Shown here piece by piece: positions 51,229-62,212 of a DNA stretch of 64,000 nucleotides. The notes beneath the pieces are model-generated. The model worked only from the letters and a program-made list of their open reading frames with translations, was not told the origin of the DNA and did not search any database. Origin of the DNA: Orbilia blumenaviensis (Eukaryota > Ascomycota > Orbiliomycetes > Orbiliales > Orbiliaceae); contig JAVHNS010000015.1 in NCBI GenBank assembly GCA_036872755.1, positions 1 through 64,000 of the forward strand, read 5' to 3'. Made by a program: the position numbers and the translations under genes. The first letter of the stretch is position 1, and each line of letters begins with the position of its first letter.

Positions 51229-52147
51229 TTATCGAACCCGAGTATCGAGACTCAACCGGTCACCAGGCTCCAGTTCAATCACACCTTTTAGTTCAGCTCT
51301 TAGTGTCTTTAGCTCCTCGACTCCCTTGTTCATGGTCTCCTGTTCATTGGCGCTCGGGACCTTGATTGATGCTTGAAGTAGGAACGAGTCCGCAGGATCT
51401 AGTTTACGGAGAGAGCTTGTGGGAAACGGCGTAAATGATTGCGACGGTAGCAATATCCTTGTTAAAGTGATGTATATATTGTGATAAACAAAATAATCAC
51501 CGGATAAGACGTATTCGGAAATAGGCCTGTACACAATCAGCGATTTGAAACTGTTAGCAGCCTTCTTATTCATGCGTTAAGGGAGCCTGCAAATGAACGT
51601 ACATGTAACCCAGGCTGTCGACGAACGAGAGCGCATCGCCCTCGTGAACGGCCGCATTGTGGACCATACGTGATGTTACCGGTCGTTTCCCACTTACTTC
51701 TGGGAGATCCGAGAAGCGTATTGTCCATTTCTGTTTGCGAATTTCGTACGGAGTCACTTTGTCTTCCTCAGCAGTTACTTGTACCGAGTCTACCTCCATA
51801 GCATCGCCGCCTTGAGGGTCAGGCATAGTAGCGCTTGCTGGTTGTCCTGCGATACCAGGGTCGCTTTTCTGGCTTTCATTCTTCTTCAGAATGTCGGCAA
51901 CGAGTTGGAGATAATAAAAGTCACCGGCAGCTCCCGTGTTTGCAGGGCCGGCGCTGTTGCTCCCGCTGGCGGTACCTCCAATTGTTTGTCGGTTCCGTTT
52001 AGGCTTGTAAATTAGGTGATGCTCAAGTAGCGGGACGCCAGACATGCCGGTAACAGTCTTCAATGCGCGTTCAACGTGGGCAGCCCTTGAGTTTGGGACG
52101 TGAGCGAAGAGAGATAGTTCGTGCATGGTGATTTGAGGTTCCAGCAT
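51229..52147 (-). CDS. MED18: Mediator complex subunit 18
   Basis: Exons 52147-51603 and 51526-51229; 843 nt, 280 aa from the first ATG. The family's conserved start is MHEL, found here at residue 8 (52126), so translation may begin there. N-terminal block: MHELSLFAHVPNSRAAHVER, then PLLEHHLIYKPKR. C-terminal block across the splice: LSFVDSLGYMPISEYVLSGD, then YFVYHNIYITLTRILLP and SLDTRVR near the end. A low-complexity Gly/Ser/Ala and acidic insert lies between them, as in other filamentous fungi. Med18 (yeast Srb5) forms the movable jaw of the Mediator head with Med20 and contacts RNA polymerase II. The single 76-bp intron splits the conserved GYM...SEYVL region. Confidence 0.92.
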
Positions 52148-53241
52148 GGGCTGGAGACCTGTTGATGCTGTGTCGCTCAGCTATCGGTGGCGCTGTGAAT
52201 CCATGGGCTGTTTAAGAGGTCAAGATGTCAAGAGGTGGTGATGAGTACCTAGAAAGAGCCTCCTAACACTAGGTAATCAATCCTACACAACGAATGCTGA
52301 GAACAGATGGCTAATCTACTTTTCCACTTTTTTCCTTGAAGACTAACAGTTATTTTATTTATTTTTTTTATTTTATTTTTTTTATGGTTTTTTTCCCTGG
52401 CTAAAAGATAAACCAGTAACCAATGGGTTTTTATGGCCGCATGGAGGTAAAGTACGGCGAATTGTTCAACATCAATTGCGAGTGTGTGTGTGTGTGTGTG
52501 AAAGCAGGGCAATTGATCAAAACGACATCAAGCTTAATACATCTGCAATACATATTCCATAAAATAAATCAAGATGGGAGTATATATAAGTATATTGCTG
52601 AAAACCACATAGCTAAATATTCATGGATGAGAGAGGTAAACTAGAAAAGAAGAAGAAAACACCAAAGTAACCAATCTGCACTACCCGAAACATAGACTCG
52701 AAACCTGTCTCGTGGACGCACCCGACTAGTGAGCGGATACTTACCTCCAGAACGAAATGATATACTACTAGGTATGGCAGAGCCATGAAGGACCGGTATG
52801 ATCAGACCTCTCGTAAAACGATCGATAACAAATTTTACCGACCTGAGGGGAGCTTCGAGCTGGTTGAGCGTACCCAAGGACGAGCGAACGATTGTATGGT
52901 GGAATTTGAAAGTATACCAAGGCGAATTTGTAGCAGAGATAAATAAAACAGGCTTAGGACAGATCAACAAGGCTTGGAAATAGATACAAAAACAGCAGTT
53001 GACAGCGACTCGATGTGACGCATGTACCAGATAAGCTAGAAGCTTTTCGTTAGTTGAGGATTTTGGTGTCTCTTGGAGACAGAGGGCTTATTGGTCGTCT
53101 GTTAGGTATATAGATGTGCTTTCGTAGCAGATGTTTTTTTGTGTCGGATAATTGATAGATAGAAGAGTAACGGGGGTTACGATTGGTAATGATATGATGA
53201 AGATGATTGAGTCCGTAAGAAATGCAAATTTGATAGAGGTT
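52148..53241. other. Intergenic region, no gene seen
   Basis: It contains an A/T-rich stretch (52340-52395) and a (GT)n tract at 52481-52500. The short open frames near 52640-52983 on both strands lack support. Confidence 0.45.
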
Positions 53242-53917
53242 CTAGCTCTGTGAACGCCATTTTAGTGGGATCTTGCTATCCTTAGGGTCTTCTGGCTCCT
53301 TTGGCTCCGCAGTAGGATTCTCGCCATCTTCTTCAGGATCCTGAACCGCCACTCCGCCTTCTGGTTCCGGGCTCGTCGACTTCTTCTGAAGAAGACCCTC
53401 CTTAACTGGCGCTCCGGAGCTCCCACTGCTCATAGAACCTGAGGGTGTGACTGTGGTCGAACCTGTTGTGGTGGTATGTGCATGTGGGATATTCTCGGGG
53501 AGAGGGTGCTTTGATCCAATCTGAGTGACACCTACGTCGGATGCTCGACCGGCCTTCGAGAGAGCGTAATCACCTGAATCGAAGTATTTACGTTCCTAAA
53601 TGCGGTCGAATTAGCGATGGTGCTAATATTTAGAGCATACCTTCAGATGGATGCGTATAATACCTTGAGTCTGTTGCTTAGTACATCCTTCTTGGATGGG
53701 AGTTTGCCGTAGAGGCGAAAAAGCTTTTGCTCTTCCTCGGAGAGGGACTGAATCGCAGGGTCATGCGGGTGGCTAGTTAGTATGAAGTCATAAGGTTTCC
53801 GATATTCTGTGTAAGCAGGGTCGGGGAGATGAGGTCTAGCTCAAGGCCATGGGATATATATAGATATGGATATGAACGTACGCTGATGTCAACCTTGTTC
53901 CTCTGTGCAGGAAGCAT
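53242..53917 (-). CDS. IGO1: Endosulfine-family protein Igo1 (PP2A-B55 inhibitor)
   Basis: Exons 53917-53882, 53747-53664 and 53595-53242; 474 nt, 157 aa. The N-terminus MLPAQRNKVDIS joins SLSEEEQKLFRLYGKLPSKK and then the invariant core RKYFDSGDYALSKAG, whose serine (FDSGDY) is the Greatwall/Rim15 phosphorylation site. The C-terminal ~100 residues are low-complexity Ser/Thr/Pro/Glu. Phosphorylated Igo/endosulfine inhibits PP2A-B55, promoting quiescence entry and mRNA protection in yeast and mitotic entry in animals. The first intron (134 bp) has a perfect TACTAAC branch site. The AG just after it (53787-53788 region) is skipped, and the used acceptor, GATTCAG at 53748, is the only one that keeps frame. 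Confidence 0.93.
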
Positions 53918-54921
53918 TGGATTTATAGCTGCCGTCGGCAGTGTAGTATATATAAACTAAGGTGTTGTATATAGGAATTATGTTCGGAAGGGGGGGGGGA
54001 CGGGAGGGGGGAGATAGATAGAAAAAAGTGAACAGAAGAGGATATGCGTGCAGTTGCAGTTGCAGTTGCAGTTCCTTGTTACTTTTGCTGTTGTGTCGAC
54101 ACTCCCGTGGAGAAAGCGCGGGGTAGTAGCTGGCGGGGATGGCAAGTCACGTTTGTGGAGGACCAGACCAACCCAGTTCGACCGGATAAGTCGGGGGATT
54201 TGGAGACAGAATGACGGCGATATCTACGTTGAAGGATGCCGGGGAGGAAGACAGGCACATATATAATCTACGGGATTTGGTGGGAACCGACAGGGTTGGT
54301 TATAATAGGTAGCGTTGGTGGTGGGTAGATGGAATTTGGATTGGATGTTTTGGGGGTGACTAGCTTTGGCTTGGATCACCCGCATTGGCTCCCATTGCAA
54401 TTGGATCGAACGATGACCGGCTGGCCAGGCCCATCCCGCCTGCCGGGAAATACCTCGTTCCCAGGCGGGTATCATTATCCTCGATCGTTTACTTGAGGTG
54501 GTATAAGTACTTAGGTACTTGAAGTTGTACAGATACATATGATATGATGTAGGTAGGTAGGTAGGTGTGCATGTGTGCCTTAACCCCCCGGCCCGGATAA
54601 ACCATATGTGGAGCCCTTCAAAGGTTGAACAGGGCAGGACAGGGCAGAGAATAATTGTCCATGGAAGGATCAAATAATTTTGAATTCTTCTATCTTAGCC
54701 AGGCGGGACACGAGACCCGGCCGATCTTGGGCAGCTTTCTGGGAAAAGGGGGGGGGGGGGGGGGTTAGGTATCGAGGCTTCATGAGCTTCAAGCACTACG
54801 CAAAAATATATCTACAATTTGCAATACTGTCGCTTCCGACAATACTCCCCAGTTCTTGGGCAGTGGTTACTTTAAGTACTTAATCAAGTACTCAAGTAAA
54901 CAGTAAGTAACTGGGATGGTT
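53918..54921. other. Intergenic region with simple repeats
   Basis: It contains (GTTGCA)n at 54049-54073, (GTAG)n at 54549-54567, a 17-G run at 54748-54764, and AAGTACTT words at 54508-54520 and 54872-54900. No gene seen. Confidence 0.5.
54748..54764 (+). repeat. Poly-G run (17 G)
   Basis: Uninterrupted G run in intergenic DNA. Its length may be uncertain in assembly. Confidence 0.9.
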
Positions 54922-57010
54922 TTAGTTAAGTAGCCACGCCTCGAACTCATCTGCATCAAAAAATCTCGCCTCGATAGTATTCCCGTTGAACATTCGTCCT
55001 TCCAAGGCGTTTACAGCCTAGTCAATCACAAATTAGGTTTAGCACCAACCCACTCTTTTCCGGGGAAGACCCTTGGAAGTAGCAGCGAAGTAAACTTACT
55101 CTGAGAGCCGATAACTGGCTTGTAAATTGCACAAACACCTTAGAAGGTGTGTCATCGGACTGCTTGTGAACAATATGAACCCTCTCAATTCGCCCATACT
55201 AAGTGCCCATACATGTCAGCCAAACAAGTCTTTTTTTTTTTGAAAAAATATATATAAAAATAAAATATAAAAAAACCATTGTACAATGGCGTGGTTACCT
55301 TTTCGGAGCATTCATCTCCTATCTCTTGCATGAGAACGGCTGGATCTTCACTTTCAAGTCCGTCCACCATCTTATGCAAGACCACAACCTCGCTCATCTT
55401 ACCAAGTTTGCCCCCATCATCGCCTCGTTTCTTGTTCTTGTCCAAGATTTTACCAACACCTTTGGCATCTTTGCCCTTGTTAGCCTTCACCTGAAGGGCA
55501 TGGACCATCCCGGATGAATTGGCCCCGAGGCCAGTACCCTTTGTCCATCCATATTTCGACATTAGCCTTTCCGCGAAACCCTTCTGACCTGGCCTATTGG
55601 ACCTGGCCGCACCAGACTCTTGTCCCAATTCAGAAGGCATATCCTCGTCGTCCTCTTCAATTCCCTCGGGTTGATCGTAATCGCTATCCTGCCCAAGGTC
55701 TGGCGGTGCCGGTGGCAGACTGTAGATGACTGGTGCCCGAGATATTGTGGCATTATGTGGATTTGGAGGTCCGGTAGCGGTAGTCGACAATGGCCGGTCA
55801 CCAGCTTCTTCAGGAGGAGGAGGCGGTGGCGGCGGAGAGTCGCGATCTTGTAAGGCGAATGAAGTGGGACCGGTTGGCCCAGACACTGCCTGAGTCATCC
55901 TCGCCCTCATCATCCAAATCTCGTCGCCAGTAGCGGCATCCAGCATGGGAGCCGGTTCGCCCTGGGGCTCCGGCGCAGACGACTGATCCAAGTTGGGAGG
56001 AGGGGCGAACCCGAAACTTGGTGGGGGCGCAAAACCTGAAGACGCATTAATGTTAGTATTAGTATCAGTATTAGAGAGAGAGAGAGAGAAAAGGGCCCAT
56101 AGAGCAGTGGAGAGAAAGGCGGTATGTACCTTTGCCGGAAAACCGGACTTGCTCGTCTTCAGATTCATCAGAGCTAAAAGCCTGCCGTCTCCCATAGAGT
56201 CTATCACGCCAGTCCCTCATTTCCTGGTCCTTCTCCTCGCTATCTTTGTATTCCTCATACTGATTGGGCCTCGAGGGGTCGTATATATCATCCCAACTTT
56301 GTGCCGTTTTCTCAGTGTCTTTCTCCTTGTTCTTTTTCCTTCTCTTCCTACCACCCCTTTGCCGCGAAGTGTAGAACCCATTGACATCGTCGTCATCGTT
56401 TGTAGCCCAGTCTTCAAGGGTGCTTTTAACCACGGGTGCACGTGTAGCCACTGCCGTTGTACTCGAGGTTGGGGCTGATTCTTGATTGATGTCGTTCGGC
56501 GCGTCGGATTTCGATTGCTTCGCGAATGTGTTTATTCCAGCTCTTTTGGTAGTCTTCTGCTGGTTTGGCTGAGGCCTACGTGGTATTGGCTGGAATCTTA
56601 AAGCTATTGCTCAGGAGCCTCACGGAGAAGAAGGTGGTGACAAAAATGTTTTAGCCATTGATCGCATCGAGGGTAAAGAAACGGACCAAGAGGCAGCCTT
56701 TTTTTTTTTAACCTTCCCATAAGTCTCGTGCCCATCAGTGATGAGCTATACGTCACAAGACGGGGGAAGGAGGTGTGCCTGTGTATTGAAATCAAGTGAA
56801 CGGATGTTACGTATGAATACCAGCTGAAGATACCTGCTTCTTCGCAGATGCAAGTTGGTCGTTGCCGCTCGCTGTATCATTGGGAGATGAGCCAGGAGCG
56901 AATATCATGGGTGATTTGGAGATAGTGGATTGTTGATCAGGTTTCGCGGATTTCGGTTCTAGGAGGTCCGCGTAGAGGGAGGCCATCCCCCTACCGGTAT
57001 TCGAAGCCAT
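54922..57010 (-). CDS. SPF45-type splicing factor (G-patch and RRM)
   Basis: Exons 57010-56821, 56603-56130, 56035-55299, 55198-55100 and 55017-54922; 1,596 nt, 531 aa. The N-terminus (SLYADLLEP) is the conserved SPF45/RBM17 start, followed by AALRFQPIPRRPQ. A charged middle region (GGRKRRKKNKEKD, SWDDIYDPSRPNQYEEYK) and a proline-rich segment follow. The G-patch lies at about residues 360-400 (GFAERLMSKYGWTKGTGLGA). The C-terminal RRM of the UHM type (SEVVVLHKMVDGLESED, YGRIERVHIV, VFVQFTSQLSALRAVNALEG) ends AWLLN. SPF45 acts in 3' splice-site choice and the second splicing step. Intron 1 is long for this genome (217 bp) and its donor, G|GTATTC at 56820, was chosen because the stronger-looking CAG|GTATCT at 56833 breaks frame. 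Confidence 0.92.
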
Positions 57011-57513
57011 GGTTGCTCGAAGTGTAATATTCAAAGTCGGGATCGATTCGGCCGGTCTCCTGTTGTAGTATGTATGTAAAGGTTTCCAGAAGACTGTCGC
57101 GGCGCGTGCCAAGCGATGGTGTTGAAGATGTGGAGCTGCAGGTCGCTTACGTGGGAGGCAAGGCCAACCAACCACGCCCACAGTCCACAGCTTTCCTGGA
57201 GCCGGCCTGACAATTACATATATCACATTTGAGGCCAGAGAAAATCAGTTTTATTCACGACTGTTAACTAATAGTATCCAAAAATGCCAAATGCCCGCTT
57301 AAACAAATTTTAACGAGAAAAAGAAGTAACAGCAGGAGAGATAAAGCTAGGGAGATACAAAAGAGGTATCAACATCTACTTGTATATATGTACAACTGTA
57401 CAATGAATCGTGCGAGTCCCTCAAAAGGGAAAGGGGAAGAGGAAGGGGGGAGGAAGAAAAGGAGTGAAAAGGAAACAGAAAACCTAGGTGACATTTCAAT
57501 ACCAGGCTCATAT
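57011..57513. other. Intergenic region, no gene seen
   Basis: Promoter of the SPF45 gene and 3' flank of the carrier gene. Confidence 0.5.
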
Positions 57514-58812
57514 TCATGATTCATCATCACTCTGCCGACTACCCCTTCCCGACCCGAATCCCATTTCCTTCACCATGAACTCGTAGGTAAGCAGGGTCAT
57601 AGCGGAAGCTGGGACAGCTCGAACCATGTTGGTACCCATGCCTGCATAGAAGGCTCTCCACCCTTCTTCCCTATAGACCGTTTTAACCGCATGTATAACT
57701 CCTTGGTATCGCGGGATAAATGGTTCCTTAGACAATTTACCCTCGCCGTTAACACGACGCTGAGTTTGCATGCGGGTCCGGATCACTTCGTGGGGGTAGG
57801 TGGCAGAACTTGCACATATTTTGCTGAGAATGCTAGCAGCAAGGATTCCAGTGAGATTATAAAATTCTCCCTTCTCGCTGTTCCAAGTCTCTGACTCTCG
57901 GAACATTCTTTTGAATTCTTCGTATAGAGGGAACTGGACGGCGACGTGGCTTAATCCAAGGAGAGCCGGCGCTAATCCGGAATAAAATGCCCTGAGGCCT
58001 TCAACTCGGTACATAGTCTTCGCGGCATCCAAGGTGGATTTATAGTGCCATGGTGCCTGGTGTGTCGTAGTATTGTGATGAGCCTGGGACATGAGGCGGG
58101 TCTTGATAACCCAGATCGGGTTTGTGCAAATGGTAGAGCACCCTCCAGCAATCATTGCAGAAACTATGTGCGTGAGCCAGGGGCTCCTACTCTCTGTGAG
58201 ATTGTTAGAATATTCACAGACTTCTAATGATTATACATCGTTCGATTGTTGAGAAATACCTTCAGCTTTTAAGACCTTCTTCGCTTTTTCGTAAACAGTA
58301 AAGTAAACAGCCCAGGTTGGGAGGTACCCCAGGATTATGGGGCCTAAGCCTCTATAAAACCCAATAAACCCATCTTCCCTCCAGATAATCCTTGCGGTTC
58401 CAAACAATCCTTTATAGTTGGCGGAAGGTGTCGTGTGGAGGTTTAGAACGCCTGCCGCTCGACCGCCCGCAGGAGCAGGGACCGGTGCAAACCCTCCCTG
58501 TGCCTGAAGTTTGGTCTTGATGACGTCAAGAGGACACGTTACGATCCCAGAGGCGAATCCTGCTGTTGCACCGGAAAAGGCGTGGATAAAGGCAGGCGTA
58601 AGATGAAAATTCGGAGGGCCTTTTGGAAGAACAGGTCCCGGGACATTCTCGTCCTCACGGTGGTTGGTCGACTGGGACCAGTACTTTCCAGATTCCGGCC
58701 CGCTATTTGTTTGATCACGGGACAGCACGGGACTATGTCCTTCAGGAAACGGCAGACATGTGTCCGTTGAACGTTCCATTCTGACGGACGGACAGATCAC
58801 TTGGTCAGTCAA
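57514..58812 (-). CDS. Mitochondrial carrier, NAD+ (Ndt1/Yia6) type
   Basis: Exons 58812-58260 and 58193-57514; 1,233 nt, 410 aa from the first ATG, or 399 aa from the next one at 58779. An N-terminal extension of ~75 residues precedes three ~100-residue carrier repeats, each with the P-x-[DE]-x-x-[KR] signature: CPLDVIKTKLQAQG, TNPIWVIKTRLMSQ and TYPHEVIRTRMQTQ. The pattern CPLDVIKTKLQAQG and NPIWVIKTRLM is that of the NAD+/folate/pyrimidine carrier subgroup, in which yeast Yia6/Ndt1 imports NAD+ across the inner membrane. Substrate assignment is by similarity of these motifs and is not certain. The protein ends in a Ser/Gly-rich hydrophilic tail (GRGSRQSDDES). Confidence 0.9.
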
Positions 58813-60562
58813 ATTACCACAGGGCGGATGGGATCACCCTCGGGGTTTTTGACTGTACATACATTCAGTCACAATTGTGTCGACAGGGCCGGTTGAGTAG
58901 TTCCGGAAGGGTTCGGGCAGTGTACTCTGCGGGTCAGATGTACGACGGCATACAAGCCGCCCGAAAATAGGCGTTAAGTACAGCAATGAGTAAAGTTTTA
59001 TTAAAAGTGGTGTATCAAGGTGCAATCTTAGATAGTCGGGACCGAGATGGGCAGTTTAGAAGCCGTCCGATAGAAAATGGCGACGAAGTATGTCGTCTCG
59101 TTCTGACCCTTGAAGGATGGATAGTTTCTGCTTGAGGGTAGGTTCGAGAAGTCTTTGGGCGCCGTCTTGTTTGCATCGCTCTATGCTGTTGTATTCGCTG
59201 CAGATACCAGGAGGTACTAAGATATAGAATTGACAGTGGTATATGGACTGATAGTAGTAGTAAGAAATTATAGAGTCGTCTGAAAGTATTTTGTATAGTG
59301 CAAGTGCAGGTGGAAGTGGAAGTGGAAGTGGAAGTGGAAGTGGAAGTGGATCGTATTATATTGGAGATGACGATGATGTATTATATTATATTGGCGGTCG
59401 TATGGGCAACGAGATGCGAAGTGCGACGGCTACCGCGCGGGGCAGTCGCCGCAACAGTGGAAAGGCTGCAGTTGCCAGAGGAAGTTGGAGGAGGGGCTTT
59501 GAGGCGGTTGCAGGCAGGGCCAAAGGCGTGGGAGACGCCGAGGCAAAACCGAGCTGGGGAACAAGTCCGGGGAAGAAGAGCTGGGTTGATACCTGGTCCT
59601 TTAAGTACTTACTCAAGTACTGAATTAGTGCTGCTACTTAGGTAAGTAGGTACCTGGTAGGAGCAGTGGCCGGGTGAGTACTAAGTAGCGTACCTGCTGC
59701 CTTTGGTACTGGATGAGAAGTATGCGTGTCAGTAAACGCTCCCTTACTTAGGTAGCTTGAGCACTTGGTAATTAAGTAAATACTTGAGTAAGTGCTCAAA
59801 GTATGATACAAGGTATAGATGTGGTGTCGTGTGAGGGAAGTGTGATATAAACAGGTAACGGCACTGTGCAGTACTGCAACTTTCAACCATCAATCAATTC
59901 AAGCTGAGCCTATGCAATGCAACCTGTCAAGGTCCGGTTGTCTCTTAAAGCCGTATCATGCCATGTCATACCGTGCGTAGAAGAAGAAGGACAGGAACAA
60001 GAAGATCGAACAAGAAGAAAGTGGACCGTCGCGAAGTTTCCATGTTGCATGTTTGTGTTTGCATGCTGGCTGTTGAGAAAACAAAGGGTAAATTTCAAGC
60101 GCAGGCGTTCACTCACCAAATCACCTTGGCTGGCACTTTACGTGCCTGTGATATATACACAAAGCAAAGTACTTAGCTTGGGTAAGCACTATGCTCTATG
60201 AGCAGTACATAATACTCAGGACTTACCGGAGTAAGTACCTGTGTTTTTTCAAAGTCCCTTTAAGAACTTAGGTTGAAGCCCAACCCGGTCAATGATTTCT
60301 ATAATTTGACGTTTTGTTTGTCAATGGGGAGTATATCGGAAAACGAGAATGCAATGGCGGGCTGTGATTACATAATCGCGAAGATTCCCGTACCAATCAG
60401 ATGACGTCTAATTTCTGCGTGCATTTTGGCACCAGACGCAGAAACCTCTAACGAAACCTCAGACGCCCCGTTCACCCGCCGCAGACTACCACCACCACTC
60501 TTCGATCCCCCCTCTCCCCTCTTCGCAGACGACAGTCCGGCTCGTGCGAGCTCACCGTTACA
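58813..60562. other. Divergent intergenic region (carrier / QCR7)
   Basis: It contains a (GGAAGT)n repeat at 59310-59350 and a dense cluster of AAGTACTT/TAGGTACCT words at 59598-59795 and 60165-60275. The open frames over the GGAAGT repeat give only repetitive or low-complexity peptides and are not accepted. Confidence 0.5.
59310..59350 (+). repeat. GGAAGT hexanucleotide repeat
   Basis: About seven GGAAGT units. Confidence 0.9.
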
Positions 60563-61128
60563 ATGGCGGCCGTAAAGAAGATTGCCAACTATATCATTGC
60601 CCGTCCGAAGCTTTTCAACTTCATCAAGCCAATTGCCGACCGGTACTGCGACCTTGCCGGTTATCGGAAAGTTGGGCTCCTGTATGGAACAACCAATATA
60701 TTGATACGGGAGGTTCGAACCTTACAACTAATGATATATAAATCTAGGTACGAGGACCTCCTGCGTGAGGAATCACATACCGTTCAGTTGGCATTGAAGC
60801 GATTGCCTCCAAGGCTTGCCTACGACCGTGCTTTCAGAATACGGCGAGCCCTCCAGGTAAGATATGATACCCGTCTAAAGCACTATTTGCCATATGCAAT
60901 CAGTCACTCACATTTGTCGTCACATATAGTGCTCCGTTACCCATACCCTACTGCCTAAAGAAGAATGGATCAAGGCCGAAGAAGTACATTCCCCGTACAC
61001 TATCCTCCCTCAGAATAGACCTTATACTGACCATTGTGAAGGATGTCCCGTACCTATCTCCATATATTGAAGAAATCGAGAAGGAAGAAGCCGAGCGTGC
61101 CATGTTTGATGCCTTGACAAGGAAGTAA
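60563..61128 (+). CDS. QCR7: Ubiquinol-cytochrome c reductase subunit 7
   Basis: Exons 60563-60681, 60748-60856, 60930-60983 and 61042-61128; 369 nt, 122 aa, close to the 127 aa of yeast Qcr7. The protein is LFNFIKPIADRYCDLAGYRK, then YEDLLREESHTVQLALKRLP, RRALQ joined to CSVTHTLLPKEEWIKAEE, and finally DVPYLSPYIEEIEKEEAER. These blocks are the family's conserved core in order. Qcr7 is the ~14-kDa matrix-facing subunit of respiratory complex III and binds cytochrome b early in assembly. Three introns of 58-73 bp all keep frame. Upstream CT-rich DNA (60470-60530) is the likely leader. Confidence 0.95.
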
Positions 61129-61488
61129 GTGGAGCGTTGGCTCTACTGTCATACCACTTTGTATAAAACCAACCCTCCATTCGATATTTGTACAGTTCAT
61201 CGATAAAGCAGTTTGTTCCCATAAATGAAAAAAAAATACATCGGCATCCTTGTTAGCTGGCAGCACCTAAAGGTATACACCTCGGCTCTGTTACGGATTA
61301 TATTCCCGGCATAGGGACTATAGGTTGATCTATACCATCTATTAATGTCCCTCTGGTATTTGAATTGCGGTGCTGTTACATATATCAAAAGCCTGACCAT
61401 TTTTAAATACACCTTCTATGAATCAATTACTCCACTCCTTTCTCCGACGAATTGGCATTACCCCTCGCCCCTTATATACGATTTCCGG
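61129..61488. other. Convergent intergenic region
   Basis: Three-prime flanks of QCR7 (+) and a small minus-strand gene. No further gene seen. Confidence 0.45.
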
Positions 61489-61785
61489 TCAACATCGTAG
61501 ATAACATTTCCCTTGATTGGGCAGAATATTGGAAACTAAAAGGAAGAAGATGGGGATGAGGGTGAAGCAAGGTACTCACTTAAAGATTCACGCTCCATTT
61601 GGGCATTCCGTCTTGCCATCCGGATAGAGCTGCGTGTGTACACAAATAGTAATCCCGCCATCGTGAACGCCGCCAATGGCATGGTAAATGCCTATTTCGT
61701 GAGAACCATGTTCAGCTACACGCGGACCACGTGTAAGGCCTGGTTCCTAACTTACCCTAGGTGAAAATCGATTATGCGACGACAT
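61489..61785 (-). CDS. Small single-span (probably mitochondrial) protein
   Basis: Proposed exons 61785-61756, 61691-61580 and 61535-61489; 189 nt, 62 aa. The N-terminus MSSHNRFSPR joins AFTMPLAAFTMAGLLFVYTR and then SSIRMARRNAQMERESL. One hydrophobic helix is followed by a basic patch, a pattern seen in small conserved fungal proteins of mitochondria or other membranes. Intron 1 has GTAAGT and TAG ends and a 64-bp length typical of this window. The C-terminus is uncertain: if the third exon is not used, reading continues through to a stop near 61536 and gives an ending in PSSPSSSF. I do not recognise a named family with confidence. Confidence 0.55.
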
Positions 61786-61923
61786 TTTTCTTAAATAGAG
61801 AGTGTCCCTTGTGATTGAGACGCAAGCATCAATGTTTTGAATTTCGAACTACCCCCGAATATAAAATTTAAATTAACCCAGAGATTAGGCCCTCTGAATC
61901 CGGCGTTGAAACTACCTCGGGTG

Positions 61924-62212
61924 CTATGGCTTCTCGGTATACAATCGTCTAGACTTGGCGATCTTGTCTGACGTTTCCATGCCTTTGATTTGGGTTCGAT
62001 GCTTCTTGGGACCAGCTCCGTTGAATCTGGCTGTTGAGTGTTCGAACCAGGTGTTAATGTTTTCGCAGACGTCGGGGTTATGACTGAACGTTGCCTGTCG
62101 GGTCTGAGTTTGGCCGGGTCTCGCTAGTATTTGTCAGTTTGCGAGATAGCCTTAAACCACAACGCGGAAAGTTCAACGCACTTGTTGCATTCTGACCAGC
62201 CCCAACACCCAT
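61924..62212 (-). CDS. Small hypothetical protein, two exons
   Basis: Exons 62212-62182 and 62123-61924; 231 nt, 76 aa. The 58-bp intron has GTGCGT and ACTAG ends, and its phase is kept exactly. The protein starts MGVGAGQNATTRPGQTQ and continues with ATFSHNPDVCENINTWFEHS and a basic end (GPKKHRTQIKG, IAKSRRLYTEKP). No signal peptide or membrane segment is seen, and no known domain is recognised. The exon 2 frame is open for 66 codons in DNA of coding-like composition. The start lies only ~140 bp upstream of the stop-side neighbour gene's start region, so the two small genes are in tandem. Existence is inferred from frame and splice sites only. Confidence 0.45.

Noticed and set aside
50623..51291. 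222-residue plus-strand frame
   Set aside because: It begins inside the KEX1 coding region in another frame and continues through T-rich 3' flank.
59291..59645. Two overlapping plus-strand frames over the GGAAGT repeat
   Set aside because: Gly/Ser or Val/Glu repeats produced by a hexanucleotide repeat open in several frames.
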